This document shows, in pieces, positions 8,714 through 17,427 of a stretch of 64,000 nt of DNA. Position 1 is the first letter of the stretch, and each line of letters opens with the position of its first letter. The stretch spans positions 1 through 64,000 of the forward strand of contig NZ_VTUC01000004.1 in NCBI RefSeq assembly GCF_008364555.1, written 5' to 3'. The stretch comes from Enterobacter vonholyi. GTDB lineage: Bacteria; Pseudomonadota; Gammaproteobacteria; Enterobacterales; Enterobacteriaceae. The position numbers and the translations under genes were made by a program. The notes beneath the pieces were generated by a model. The model was not told the origin of the DNA and ran no database searches. It worked only from the letters and a program-made list of their open reading frames with translations.

Positions 8714-8923
8714 TTAACGTGTTCGACGTTCAAGTTTTTTCTGGCATTCTGTGCAGGTGGTTATGCCCGGGAGTGCCTGCCGTCGCTTTTCAGGAATGGG
8801 CTTACCGCATAGACGACAATGGAAAAATGATGGCGTAGACCCTGGCTTAAAACGACTCTGTTCAATCATATCCTCCAGTCGTTGCTCATTAAATTCCTGA
8901 TCGCGGTCGATCTCATCTGGCAT
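8714..8923 (-). CDS. TraR/DksA-type zinc-finger regulator
   Basis: A 69-residue protein with a four-cysteine zinc finger (Cys-x2-Cys at HCRLCGK and Cys-x2-Cys at TCTECQ) near the C-terminus and an acidic coiled-coil-like N-terminus, the short TraR form of the DksA family. TraR binds RNA polymerase in the secondary channel and shifts promoter choice towards transfer genes. The ATG at 8923 was chosen over one 11 codons upstream because GGAGG lies 7 bases before it. The gene overlaps the end of the DUF2857-like gene by 11 bases, so the two are probably co-translated. Confidence 0.8.
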   Translation of the reverse strand: MPDEIDRDQEFNEQRLEDMIEQSRFKPGSTPSFFHCRLCGKPIPEKRRQALPGITTCTECQKKLERRTR

Positions 8924-9500
8924 GTGCGACCCTCCGGTCTGATGTCTCCTGTTCACAAAGTGCGATCCGCTTCCAAACGATGGTCAGTGACAACCCTTCG
9001 ACTTTCGGCAGCAGGGTTTGCGTTACCTGCATCATGGCGGCCAGCGCATCGGCCGAGTCCAGGTTGGCCACCCGGCATTGTTGCCATTGCCGCCAGATGG
9101 CCGCATCCGTCTCTTCGTTCGGCTCTGGCGTCCGGCCATAAGGCACACGGACGCCCAGTAACCGGCGGCGAAGGCAGACTTCGTTGGAGGTGAGGCCAAA
9201 ATATTTGTTGAGTAGCGCAATTGACCCGCCGAGCCGGATGGCATGATTGATATGTTGCTGCTGCAGAACCTCCTTACGGGATTTAGCCAGAAGCAGGTGT
9301 AATGCGTCGTGATGAACCGTCACAGCCAAAAACTGCGCAGACTCCCGACTGATGATAAACAGCTCGTCTAGTGATAATTGGTTGAGGGCATTCATTTCGT
9401 CGAAAGTGAATCCGAGCGATTCACAGTAGCGAATGTTGCCATCCTTCAATGCATGCAAGGCATCGGTTAAAACGGCGTAATTCAGTGACGGGATAATCAT
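8913..9500 (-). CDS. DUF2857-like ICE regulatory protein
   Basis: A 195-residue soluble protein, no signal peptide. The N-terminal half is helical. The centre has a helix-turn-helix-like segment (about residues 100-118, ending LTSNEVCLRRRLLG) followed by VRVPYGRTPEPNE, a pattern resembling FlhC-like/DUF2857 proteins that travel with conjugative elements next to traR and alpA genes. It lies 14 bases after the AlpA-type gene and overlaps the traR-like gene, so it forms a three-gene regulatory operon. A role in controlling transfer or excision is inferred from context only. Confidence 0.62.
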   Translation of the reverse strand: MIIPSLNYAVLTDALHALKDGNIRYCESLGFTFDEMNALNQLSLDELFIISRESAQFLAVTVHHDALHLLLAKSRKEVLQQQHINHAIRLGGSIALLNKYFGLTSNEVCLRRRLLGVRVPYGRTPEPNEETDAAIWRQWQQCRVANLDSADALAAMMQVTQTLLPKVEGLSLTIVWKRIALCEQETSDRRVAHAR

Positions 9501-9514
9501 GGTGTTTTCTCCCT

Positions 9515-9709
9515 TCAGCTTATTGAGCGGCGGGCTAATTTAATATTGATCCATTCGTCAATTTCCGATTCGAGCCAGGCGACACTGGCTGGGCCAATCT
9601 TGATTGAGCGAGGGAAGGTGCCGTCTTTCATATACAGATAGATTTGAGAGCGCTTCAGGCCCGTTTTTTCTTCAACCTGTTTCAGACGTAATAACTGATG
9701 AGATGTCAC
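9515..9709 (-). CDS. AlpA-type excisionase/transcription regulator
   Basis: A 64-residue winged-helix DNA-binding protein of the AlpA/MerR-like group. It has the diagnostic pattern: RLKQVEEKTGLKRSQIYLYM (recognition region), then GTFPRSIKIGP and a conserved Trp before the end helix. The start is a GTG at 9709 with GGAGAA five bases upstream; an upstream extension has no ribosome site. AlpA proteins of P4-like elements activate integrase expression or direct excision. It is the first gene of the regulatory module and is in the same element as a P4-type integrase. Confidence 0.88.
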   Translation of the reverse strand: MTSHQLLRLKQVEEKTGLKRSQIYLYMKDGTFPRSIKIGPASVAWLESEIDEWINIKLARRSIS

Positions 9710-9847
9710 GGTATTCTCCTGTGGCAGATGTTGCGCTAGCCGGGAGATAACACGACAACACAAAGTCGTGGTGCGGAGAAAGTTGATGAACCCGTATTAC
9801 GGAAAATCCAATCCTTAATACGGGTTTTCATAGCGAAGGGCATCATC

Positions 9848-10715
9848 TTACTTTTGTGTTGGTAGGGAAGGGGGCGAGCCGCGCTCAAGCGCAGTTTTGA
9901 GCGTGTCGCCACTGAATCGATCGGTAATGCCTTCCTCTGATGCCCATTGCTCAAAAATGGATAGCAACTTGTAAGGTTTTCCTATCAAAGGGCTGATAGT
10001 TTCATTATTTCTACAGGCAAGCCAAAATAGTCTTGATAGTGGGGATGATATGCGTGTGGAAGAATCCGAGAGTGATTTTTTTTCCAGCCAGCCAGTTGAC
10101 TATTTTATTTAACTCAGTTTGCCTGATAACAAAACATGCATCCTTCGGTAAGTTATAAATAGGTAAGTAGGCATCATTAAAACTTAAATCTATGCCATTT
10201 AATGAGATTCCATTGCGTAATGAAATTCTATTGTGAACTAGAAAGTTTTCCCCTGATAAGGAAACAGTGATGCCATAGTTATTGTTCCCTCTAAGTACAG
10301 GTGATGGTATTTTTAGATTGTGAGCAAGTAGGCATTGTATGAGAAAATATTCATATCCAAAAAGACTTGTATCAATGACGCCATGAGAAGTGTGAAAATA
10401 TTTACCTTCGGTGCTGAAAGTTAAATTACTCTCGCTAAAAAAAACGATGTCATCCGACGTAATTTTGCCGTCAGGTAAGTTATTATCTTTAGGTTTTAGC
10501 TTTAATTTATGGTTATAGGATTTTATTTTCCTCAAGGTAATTGGAGACTGAAAGTATATCGAAAGGAGGATTTTTCCCTGCAGAGCATATCGATAGATAT
10601 CACTTTCTTGTATTTTTCTAATGCCGTTTTTCTTTGATGCTTTAACTGCTTCTTTGATAGTTAACCAGTCTGAGTTTACATTTTTATTCTTAAAAAAAGC
10701 GAGTCTGTCTGACAT
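9848..10715 (-). pseudogene. Frameshifted AT-rich hypothetical gene of the ICE
   Basis: An ATG at 10715 with a very good AAAAGGAGA site opens a frame of 234 codons ending at 10011. It breaks at a run of eight A (10076-10083, T on the plus strand). With seven A the frame would continue through a well-formed protein C-terminus (with segments such as SRLFWLACRNNE, GKPYKLLSIFEQWA and GDTLKTALERG) to a TAA at 9848, giving about 288 residues. The N-terminal part has a helical segment DWLTIKEAVKAS. Function unknown; no signal peptide. Either a pseudogene, a base-calling error or a gene read by slippage on the A-run. Base composition is much more AT-rich than the T4SS genes. Confidence 0.7.
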
Positions 10716-10846
10716 AACATATCTCCTTTTACATATCCGTGCTGATAAATATAATGCCCTCTCATAAGGTGAATAAAGAATGACTGTTGATGGAAGGTTG
10801 GATATTTTTTTCAGTATTATCCATTCGTATTGATTTGCAATATAAG

Positions 10847-10872
10847 AATGCCGCAAAAAATTCGCGGCATTT
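10847..10872 (-). terminator. Terminator of the leftward cargo operon
   Basis: Inverted repeat AATGCCGC / GCGGCATT around a 9-base AT loop, 5 bases after the cupin stop codon, with T-rich flanks on both strands. It separates the cargo operon from the frameshifted hypothetical gene. Confidence 0.65.
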
Positions 10873-10876
10873 TGGT

Positions 10877-11377
10877 TTATTTTAAATTTGGATTGATGTC
10901 GGGATTTTCAAAATCAGGAACAAAAGAAAGATATTTTCCTCCAATCTTTATAGCCCGTCTGTTTGCTTCTGCATCATGAATGTGTAACGGTGGGGTAACA
11001 CCCTCTTTCGCTACAATGCCTGTTTCTCTAAAGAACCCTTCGAAACCTGCGGGAGAGAACATCAACAATATCTTGATAGGTTTAATGCTGTTATTTCTAA
11101 ATTGGTGATAAATGCCCTTTGGTACATAAACAAAATCGCCAGGGTTTGCCTGAAAGGTATTTTCTCCGGCTCTTACGGTTAATTGGCCGTCTAGTACATA
11201 AAATATCTCATCAGCGTCTTCATGAAGATGCCAGATCGGACCACCACCAGGCCCAACAAATCCCTGAATAATAGAAATGCTGCCGCCGGTATTTTCTTTG
11301 TCAAGCTTGATAGTATAGGTGTCATTATTTAACCAAAGCGGAACGCCTTCATTATCTCTAATAATAAATGGTTGCAT
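10877..11377 (-). CDS. Cupin-domain protein (quercetin-dioxygenase-like)
   Basis: A 166-residue single-cupin protein. Metal-binding residues are visible: the first cupin motif has His-x-His-x(3)-Glu in WHLHEDADEIFYVLDG (about residues 49-64) and the second has the later His in YVPKGIYHQFRNN. Such small cupins include metal-dependent dioxygenases and isomerases acting on phenolic or small organic compounds. It is the last gene of the leftward cargo operon, 24 bases after the SDR gene. Substrate unknown; the association with flavin oxidases suggests it acts on, or rearranges, one of their products. Confidence 0.8.
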   Translation of the reverse strand: MQPFIIRDNEGVPLWLNNDTYTIKLDKENTGGSISIIQGFVGPGGGPIWHLHEDADEIFYVLDGQLTVRAGENTFQANPGDFVYVPKGIYHQFRNNSIKPIKILLMFSPAGFEGFFRETGIVAKEGVTPPLHIHDAEANRRAIKIGGKYLSFVPDFENPDINPNLK

Positions 11378-11401
11378 TATTTGTACCTCACGGTTATGAA
11401 T

Positions 11402-12160
11402 TTAAAGAGAGTGGCCGCCATCAATAACTATTCGTGTACCCACTAAGTAGTCAGACTGGCCTGAGCAGGACCAAATAATGGCTTGAGCGATCTCTTTAAC
11501 ATCGCCAATACGCCCAATGGGGATCAAATCGCGCCATCTTTTGTCACGGTCTGCCGCCGATTCGCCGGGAAGTTGGGTCATTTCGGTGGCCAATGGACCT
11601 GGGTTTATTGAGAAAACTCGCACGCCGTGCGTGATAGCCTCTTTTGCCGAAACGCGGGTCAATGCATCGACGGCAGCCTTTGAAGCGGTGTAGGCTGCCG
11701 TGCCCGGAATATTCAGCCCGATAGACATATTTGATGAAATATTAACGATAGTCCCGGCCCGGTTTTCTTTCATCGACTGAAGTTCGCGCTTCAGACTTTC
11801 AAACAAACCAATGACATTAGTAGTGAATACGTGATTAAAGTCTTCACTGGAGGTTTCATCGACAAAACCAAAAGAAAATACTCCGGCGTTATTAACGGCA
11901 ATATCAAGAGTACCGACTCTATTTTTAATTTCATCAAACAGGTTATCTATTGATTGATTATTATTTACGTCGAAAGGAATAACCCATGATTTGCCAGGAG
12001 TCTCGGAGATCGCTTGCGCTGTCTCTTCTAGTTTCTGCTTATTTCGACCTGCAAGAATAACGGTTCCGCCAAGTCGTGAAAATGCCAAGGCTATTTCTCT
12101 GCCAAGTCCACTGCCTGCGCCGGTTACAAGAATTTTCTTTTGCGAAAAAATACCACTCAT
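11402..12160 (-). CDS. Short-chain dehydrogenase/reductase
   Basis: A 252-residue classical SDR. The NAD(P) motif TGAGSGLG lies at residues 14-21, the NNAGVF motif at about 90-95, and the catalytic triad is Ser near 143 with Tyr-x3-Lys in AYTASKAAV (about residues 156-160). It ends with the usual GTRIVIDGGHSL. The Arg after the cofactor-strand (AGRNK) is consistent with NADP(H), as an inference. It sits 12 bases downstream of the acyl-CoA-dehydrogenase-like gene and would oxidise or reduce an alcohol/ketone intermediate of the cluster's pathway. Confidence 0.9.
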   Translation of the reverse strand: MSGIFSQKKILVTGAGSGLGREIALAFSRLGGTVILAGRNKQKLEETAQAISETPGKSWVIPFDVNNNQSIDNLFDEIKNRVGTLDIAVNNAGVFSFGFVDETSSEDFNHVFTTNVIGLFESLKRELQSMKENRAGTIVNISSNMSIGLNIPGTAAYTASKAAVDALTRVSAKEAITHGVRVFSINPGPLATEMTQLPGESAADRDKRWRDLIPIGRIGDVKEIAQAIIWSCSGQSDYLVGTRIVIDGGHSL

Positions 12161-12172
12161 CGGTTCTCTTCC

Positions 12173-13345
12173 TTATATAAAGTAATCTTCGACTTTGCCA
12201 CCAAGGAGAATATCGCCGCACACCTGCAGGACTTTTTCCTGCGCGACAGCGTGCTGGCAAATAGTGTTGATATCACGTAATGCGCGATCAAAAGGTGTTT
12301 CATGGGTGTAGATAGAACCCCCACCCTGTAGGTCATACAAGCTTGAAACGATGGTTCGTGCGGTTTGAAAGGCATTTCTTCGACTCAAAGCTGACTGCAC
12401 GCGCCAATGAGTAATATCGTCATGAGCGGCATCGGCTTCGAGCGCCTGCCATAATGTACTTACGCTGGTGAGCGCCGCGTTTCTAGTGATAAATAACTGA
12501 TTCTCTGCGTTAGCCACCGCCGTCTGTACGCGCTTTGAGTTTCGCCATTTCACATCATTGATTCTGTCTGTGCGGTCGTCGGCGACGTCGTAGATATAGT
12601 CCAGACAGGCTCTCGCAAGTCCCAGCGGGATACCGGCCATTTTGCGTAAAATTGCATCCGGCGTTTTGTGCAGTGGCCCTTGACGTTTTGGTTCCGAGAA
12701 ATTGAACGCGTGCTGTTCGGGAATGAACAATCCTTGCGTGGAGTAGTCCTGACTGCCGCTTCCCCGCAGGCCGGTGGTGAACCAGGTGTCGGAAAAAAGG
12801 TAGTCGGCAGGACGCGCCAGCATGACTCGCCAAAGGGGCTTGCCGTTATCATCCAGTATAAGATTGCCGTTACGGTAGAGGAAGCAACCTGCCGAGATGA
12901 CATCGCCATGAGGCGATCCGCTGGCAAAACGCCATTTGCCAGTGACAATGTAGCCGCCATCAACTATCTCGGCTTTTCCCTGCGGGTGTATCCAACCCGC
13001 CACGGCCAGATTGGCGTGTGGAAAGATCTCTTTGGCGCTTTTTTCTTCCAAGAAACCTGAATAAATACCTGAGTCACAACCAATCATGGCGCACCAGGCG
13101 GTAGCCGTATCGCCCCGGGCGAGTTCTTCCAGTACAAGGATTTGCTCAATCGACGTCAGTCCGGCACCGCCCCATGATTGCGGGAAACACATTCCAAATA
13201 TCCCAATGCCACGTAGCCTTTCAATAATATTGAGTGGTATCCTGCGATGCTCTTCTATTTCACGAGCGGAGTTACGTAATTTGCCACGTAAATCTCTTAG
13301 ATTAACTAATATATTGCTAAATGTATTTTCTTCATGAGTTATCAT
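12173..13345 (-). CDS. Acyl-CoA-dehydrogenase-fold flavoenzyme (monooxygenase-like)
   Basis: A 390-residue protein with the acyl-CoA dehydrogenase fold. It has the N-terminal helical domain with the GIGIFGMCFPQSWGGAG motif (about residues 47-63), the central beta domain containing GKWRFASGSPHGD (about 135-147), and GLRGSGSQDY (about 193-202). The last two motifs are typical of the group-D flavin monooxygenases related to HsaA, HpaB and DszC rather than true fatty-acyl enzymes, whose catalytic Glu is not evident. These monooxygenases hydroxylate aromatic rings or N/S atoms using reduced flavin from a partner. No dedicated flavin reductase is seen; the MDR-type reductase nearby might not serve. 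Confidence 0.8.
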   Translation of the reverse strand: MITHEENTFSNILVNLRDLRGKLRNSAREIEEHRRIPLNIIERLRGIGIFGMCFPQSWGGAGLTSIEQILVLEELARGDTATAWCAMIGCDSGIYSGFLEEKSAKEIFPHANLAVAGWIHPQGKAEIVDGGYIVTGKWRFASGSPHGDVISAGCFLYRNGNLILDDNGKPLWRVMLARPADYLFSDTWFTTGLRGSGSQDYSTQGLFIPEQHAFNFSEPKRQGPLHKTPDAILRKMAGIPLGLARACLDYIYDVADDRTDRINDVKWRNSKRVQTAVANAENQLFITRNAALTSVSTLWQALEADAAHDDITHWRVQSALSRRNAFQTARTIVSSLYDLQGGGSIYTHETPFDRALRDINTICQHAVAQEKVLQVCGDILLGGKVEDYFI

Positions 13346-13405
13346 GGATGTGCCTCAATAAATGAACCTATAAGATTAAATCTTAAAAGTACATATTGGT
13401 TATTA

Positions 13406-14848
13406 TTAATAACTATATCGCCCGGATGCGAAAATTCCCTTTGGGTCTAAAGTTTTTTGCAAGCTTCTAATGATTTCACCTTCACGAAGCGTTCTGGCAT
13501 TACGACTATTGGCGAGAGGATGTTCGACGTCCAAACGATAAGGATAAAAACCGGAAGCACTAAATTTTTCATGAAGAAGTTTCAGAGCACGATGAGCTTT
13601 TCTTATTTCCTCTTCTACGCGTTCAAAACGAATGGATACAACGAGATCAATAATCTGATCACTCAGCGTATTAATTGTGGCGCCGCAGCGCACGCCAGTA
13701 GACTCGAAGATATCGTCGAAATGTAGATAAGCCTGTTTAATAGCCTGACCGGTAAAAGGAAGCAGAGGCAAGAAAAATATCCAGCCTTTGCCTTCGGCAT
13801 CTATTTCAGCCGGTGTAGTACCGAGCGTCTTCTCCAGAAGGATATCATGATATTTAGTATCCCCTTGATAGGCAGCGTTGACTAGATTGGCGACGATATC
13901 ATCTTGATAAGGATTCGTAGGGCTGTCGTTCCAGATCAAAGAGATGAATTTCTCGCCAGCTTTTACAAACTCGGTTTCCAGCGCGGTGGAAAGTGCCGAT
14001 ACTACTGAGGCAGCTCCCGAAAGAGGCAAATGAACGAGAAACTCGCCCTTATTCGCACCATACGTCAGTGTTGAGGTTTCATCATAAACCTTAAGTACAC
14101 CGTGAATTAACCCTTGTGCTGACCAACGCTGGAAAGTATTGATAGCATACTCTAGGTTTTCGGGAGAAAAGGAAATATAGGCGACGCGAGATTTTTCTGG
14201 TCGATTAAGTAGACGTACAACGCCACCGGTTATAATTCCGAGATTCGATTGGGTGAATAATTGCACCAGTGAAGGGCCAATCCCGTGGGAGTATAATGCG
14301 CTATGTTTTCCCTGTTCCGGCCACCAGCCCACTCGGTGCAGTGTCCCGTTGGCGAGAACAATTTCCAGGCCGAGAAGATCTTCTGTACGCTGGTGCCTCA
14401 ACCCGACGCCCCGATCGAGAGCATTACCTAAAAAACTCGTTTCTGCAGATGAGGCTGTCACATTAATAAAGCGATGGGTGTTCAGTAATTTTTGCGATAA
14501 TATTCCCTGCGTCACACCTGGCTCAATGACAGCATAACCCTCTGCGATATTAATCTCGCGAATTTTATTTAATCCGGTCAGCTTCAACTGCACGGCGTTG
14601 TCTGACGGAGGTTTTGTTGAACCTAGCCCCCAATTGTATCCAGTTGAGTAGGGATAAAGCGCTGTTTCTCCGTCAAATTGATCTGCTAGCTTAACAATAC
14701 GAATTACTTGTTCAATACTGGAAACATCCACTCGGCCAGAAACCGATGGGGAAGTATATTCACCAACATCATTCGGTGTTTTTACATAGGCGACGACGTT
14801 TTTATGATCTAAATGCTGTTCGAGAAAGGAGATGAACTTTTTGCTCAT
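13406..14848 (-). CDS. VAO/PCMH-type FAD-dependent oxidase
   Basis: A 480-residue FAD-binding protein of the vanillyl-alcohol-oxidase/p-cresol-methylhydroxylase family. The FAD-binding PCMH domain shows YPYSTGYNWGLGS (about residues 62-74, the usual G-rich loop), EPGVTQG, and SFLGNALDRGVG (about 136-147) followed by LLGLEIVLANG. The C-terminal half is the cap domain and ends DPKGIFASGRYSY, the typical last helix. Family members oxidise para-substituted phenols or alcohols and often hold FAD covalently through a His or Tyr; I cannot fix that residue here. It lies 60 bases upstream of the monooxygenase-like gene in the same operon. Confidence 0.85.
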   Translation of the reverse strand: MSKKFISFLEQHLDHKNVVAYVKTPNDVGEYTSPSVSGRVDVSSIEQVIRIVKLADQFDGETALYPYSTGYNWGLGSTKPPSDNAVQLKLTGLNKIREINIAEGYAVIEPGVTQGILSQKLLNTHRFINVTASSAETSFLGNALDRGVGLRHQRTEDLLGLEIVLANGTLHRVGWWPEQGKHSALYSHGIGPSLVQLFTQSNLGIITGGVVRLLNRPEKSRVAYISFSPENLEYAINTFQRWSAQGLIHGVLKVYDETSTLTYGANKGEFLVHLPLSGAASVVSALSTALETEFVKAGEKFISLIWNDSPTNPYQDDIVANLVNAAYQGDTKYHDILLEKTLGTTPAEIDAEGKGWIFFLPLLPFTGQAIKQAYLHFDDIFESTGVRCGATINTLSDQIIDLVVSIRFERVEEEIRKAHRALKLLHEKFSASGFYPYRLDVEHPLANSRNARTLREGEIIRSLQKTLDPKGIFASGRYSY

Positions 14849-14852
14849 TTAA

Positions 14853-15962
14853 TCAATCCTCTATTTTGCGATAGCTAATATTCGGGTTCAGAAAGAAATA
14901 GTGCATTTCATTACTGTATGAACCATCGTGATTTTTCAATCGCCCCGGACGCATCCCCTCAAATTCAAACCCTCCCTTTTGCGCGACTCTTTCTGACGCG
15001 ATATTGCCTTCTTTGACACCAAGTTCTAAACGTACATAACCAGCTTCATTAAAGGCCCATTTTTTCAAAAGATTCAGTGCCCTTACGGCGTAGCCTAAAC
15101 CACGATATTCCGGCAATATCCCGTAACCCACATCACCTACATGAGGTGGGACAACATTGCGGATAACAATTTTTCCTACAGCATTACCAGTTGAGCATTC
15201 TATAATAGTTAGTAATATATTAGGGCCTACGGCTGAATTAATCCCGCAACGCCTGACTTTTTGTTTTATTTCATCAAGTGATGCTGTATCGAATAAACCC
15301 CACTTCGATGATTCAGGATTTGATTGCTCTAACCATATACAAAATGTGTCTTTTGTTTCGGCTAAACGTAGTGCAATTTTTTCATCGCGATAAATATTAC
15401 TATCCACTGCAGGGAATAATAGGCTTTTTCCCGTGTTAGTTTGATCCTTCAATAATGAAAATACTGCAAATTCCTCTAACTCTGAACTTACATTAAATTT
15501 TTGTGTAATACCTTCAAAAGTATACCCGCTCAATATAAGGCTATTAATGATTTTACGATGATCAATCAGAATGTGAGTCTCAACTCTCAGTGTCTTATAT
15601 TTTTCAAATAAAAAAACTGAAAGTTTACGGAATAGTCCGGTTTTTATTTTTTCTCCTAATGGCGTATGAATGTTAATGTCTAGAATTATGCTGCTATAAT
15701 CATTTTCTGATGGCCGCAAGAAAATGTCTCCTATATGCTCCGGCTTGCATTTTCGTATAACAAATATTTTATGTGTGAATGATTTTTTATTGGGCGTGTC
15801 ATTTGATAACCTTGCCTCGCAACTTTGGTCGATAATTTTATCACTCTCGCTGTGGTAAATGATTGGGATCTCATGCTTGTATTTGTTTTCGGGAAATGAG
15901 TGCGATTCCGGAATAGTTTGAATGTTATTTTCATAGCCTAATGAATTAGTTTCACTGTTCAT
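14853..15962 (-). CDS. Two-domain GNAT acetyltransferase
   Basis: A 369-residue protein with two GNAT-like halves. The C-terminal half (about residues 195-355) is a clear RimJ/RimL-type acetyltransferase: GKIVIRNVVPPHVGDVGYGI followed by the acetyl-CoA loop PEYRGLGYAVRAL and the later SERVAQKGGFEFEG motif. The N-terminal half (about 75-185) resembles a degenerate GNAT fold lacking the clear acetyl-CoA loop. It is AT-rich like its neighbours and its stop lies 4 bases from the FAD oxidase start. It may N-acetylate the pathway product for self-protection, or tailor it; that is inference. Confidence 0.78.
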   Translation of the reverse strand: MNSETNSLGYENNIQTIPESHSFPENKYKHEIPIIYHSESDKIIDQSCEARLSNDTPNKKSFTHKIFVIRKCKPEHIGDIFLRPSENDYSSIILDINIHTPLGEKIKTGLFRKLSVFLFEKYKTLRVETHILIDHRKIINSLILSGYTFEGITQKFNVSSELEEFAVFSLLKDQTNTGKSLLFPAVDSNIYRDEKIALRLAETKDTFCIWLEQSNPESSKWGLFDTASLDEIKQKVRRCGINSAVGPNILLTIIECSTGNAVGKIVIRNVVPPHVGDVGYGILPEYRGLGYAVRALNLLKKWAFNEAGYVRLELGVKEGNIASERVAQKGGFEFEGMRPGRLKNHDGSYSNEMHYFFLNPNISYRKIED

Positions 15963-15983
15963 GGTCTATTCCTATTGGTACAG

Positions 15984-17168
15984 TCAGATATTTGTCTGAG
16001 GATTAACAGCAGGAGTATCGTAACGGTTGTTTCTCAAAACAGGGAGTAGGGTGACAATCGCCAATCCTGCTAAAAAAATACCGATGAGAGTTGGTGCACG
16101 GTAGCCATAACCTTGGTCGATTGCATAGCCACCGGCCCATGAACCAATAACTACTCCAAGACAAATAACGGAGGTATGCATAGTGTTAATTAATGAAGTA
16201 TTAGGGGCTGCTTTAAACACGCGTGAGGACATGGCAGGAGTGAGAGTAATACCAGTAAGTCCTAAAATCATTACAGAAATCAGCACTAATATTTTATTTT
16301 CGTAGAAGGTATAAAGCCCAAACAGTGCAAGTACTAGCACGACGCTTCCGGTGAAAACAACTTTAATCGGCGATTTATCTGCTAGTCGACCTACAAGAAA
16401 GTTACCAATTACCGTGAATACACCGTAAGCGAAGAGAATAGCCGGGATATATGGAGTATCGAAACCGACAGTGTTTTCAAAATAGGGAACGAAGTAACTG
16501 AATGTCGCGAATGTAGCAGCAATAATAAAGAAACTTGTAATAAAAGCCCCCCAGATTGATCTGTTTATAATTGAACCAAATTCAGCCTTAATACTACCCT
16601 TAGCCTCCGCTTTGAATTTAGGAACAATCAGTATAATACCTATTCCAGCTAAAGATGTAAGGACAATAATTAATGCGAAGGAAACTCTCCAGCCATAATA
16701 CTGGTCAAGTATTGCTGATAGTGGCAGTCCCGCCACCGTCGCTATCATCATCCCGCCCAATACGATGGAGGCTGCAACGCCAAAGCGTTCCGGTGGAACC
16801 ATTTTTGCCGCTGTCAACAGCGCAAAACCGAAGAAGGCTGCCGAAGATAATCCGGTCGCAAACCTCGCTACTGCTAAAAGATCATAAGTTGCAGAAACGG
16901 TTGCGACTACTTGGGCGACAAGAAATATGCCAGTAATAGTCAATAATGCTGCTTTATTGCTAAGTTTAACTAAAAATGTAGCAAGCAAGGGACCACCGAA
17001 AACCATACCTAATGAATAAATGGTAATTAAATATCCAACTTTAGGAATGGAAACACCTAAATCAGATGACATGGATGTGATTAATCCTGCGACCATGTAT
17101 TCAGATGTTGTCATGGCAAATAGAGTAAAACCTAAAACATATATTGCCGCTGGAAGTGGTTTATTCAT
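15984..17168 (-). CDS. MFS efflux transporter (DHA1/AraJ-like)
   Basis: A 394-residue major-facilitator transporter with about 12 hydrophobic segments. It opens with YVLGFTLFAMTTSEYMVAGL, which is the first helix motif of DHA1 sugar/drug efflux proteins. An Arg-rich loop RLADKSP follows helix 7. It is the first gene of the leftward cargo operon, 21 bases upstream of the acetyltransferase gene. In such clusters an exporter usually removes the end product or a toxic substrate; the substrate cannot be read from the sequence. Confidence 0.88.
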   Translation of the reverse strand: MNKPLPAAIYVLGFTLFAMTTSEYMVAGLITSMSSDLGVSIPKVGYLITIYSLGMVFGGPLLATFLVKLSNKAALLTITGIFLVAQVVATVSATYDLLAVARFATGLSSAAFFGFALLTAAKMVPPERFGVAASIVLGGMMIATVAGLPLSAILDQYYGWRVSFALIIVLTSLAGIGIILIVPKFKAEAKGSIKAEFGSIINRSIWGAFITSFFIIAATFATFSYFVPYFENTVGFDTPYIPAILFAYGVFTVIGNFLVGRLADKSPIKVVFTGSVVLVLALFGLYTFYENKILVLISVMILGLTGITLTPAMSSRVFKAAPNTSLINTMHTSVICLGVVIGSWAGGYAIDQGYGYRAPTLIGIFLAGLAIVTLLPVLRNNRYDTPAVNPQTNI

Positions 17169-17243
17169 AAAAGTTCACTCAATGTGATTAACAGTAATGA
17201 AACTAATACCCTCGATCATCAGTTTTTGTAAACAGAATATGAA

Positions 17244-17258
17244 TCATAATTGTTATGA
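17244..17258. promoter_or_regulatory. Palindrome in the divergent cargo promoter region
   Basis: Perfect 15-base dyad TCATAATTGTTATGA in the 259-base AT-rich gap between the MFS gene (leftward) and the quinone-oxidoreductase gene (rightward). A dyad of this size between divergent operons, with a LysR gene close by, is a plausible operator for the cluster's regulator. Binding is not shown. Confidence 0.5.
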
Positions 17259-17427
17259 CATTTTTCACCAATATAATCTGCTGGTTTATCGAGTTGTCGT
17301 GTTAGGTTAGGAGGTTAAGATATCGAATTTAGGTAATTAAATTGTCATCGGCTTATCTTAAAAATAGATAATGTTATTTATTTAATTGATTTTTCTGAAT
17401 GTGTAAATATCGAAAAGGAAAATAACA

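Noticed and set aside
9736..9954. Minus-strand frame of 72 codons
   Set aside because: It overlaps, in another frame, the well-formed C-terminal extension of the frameshifted gene, which reads much better.
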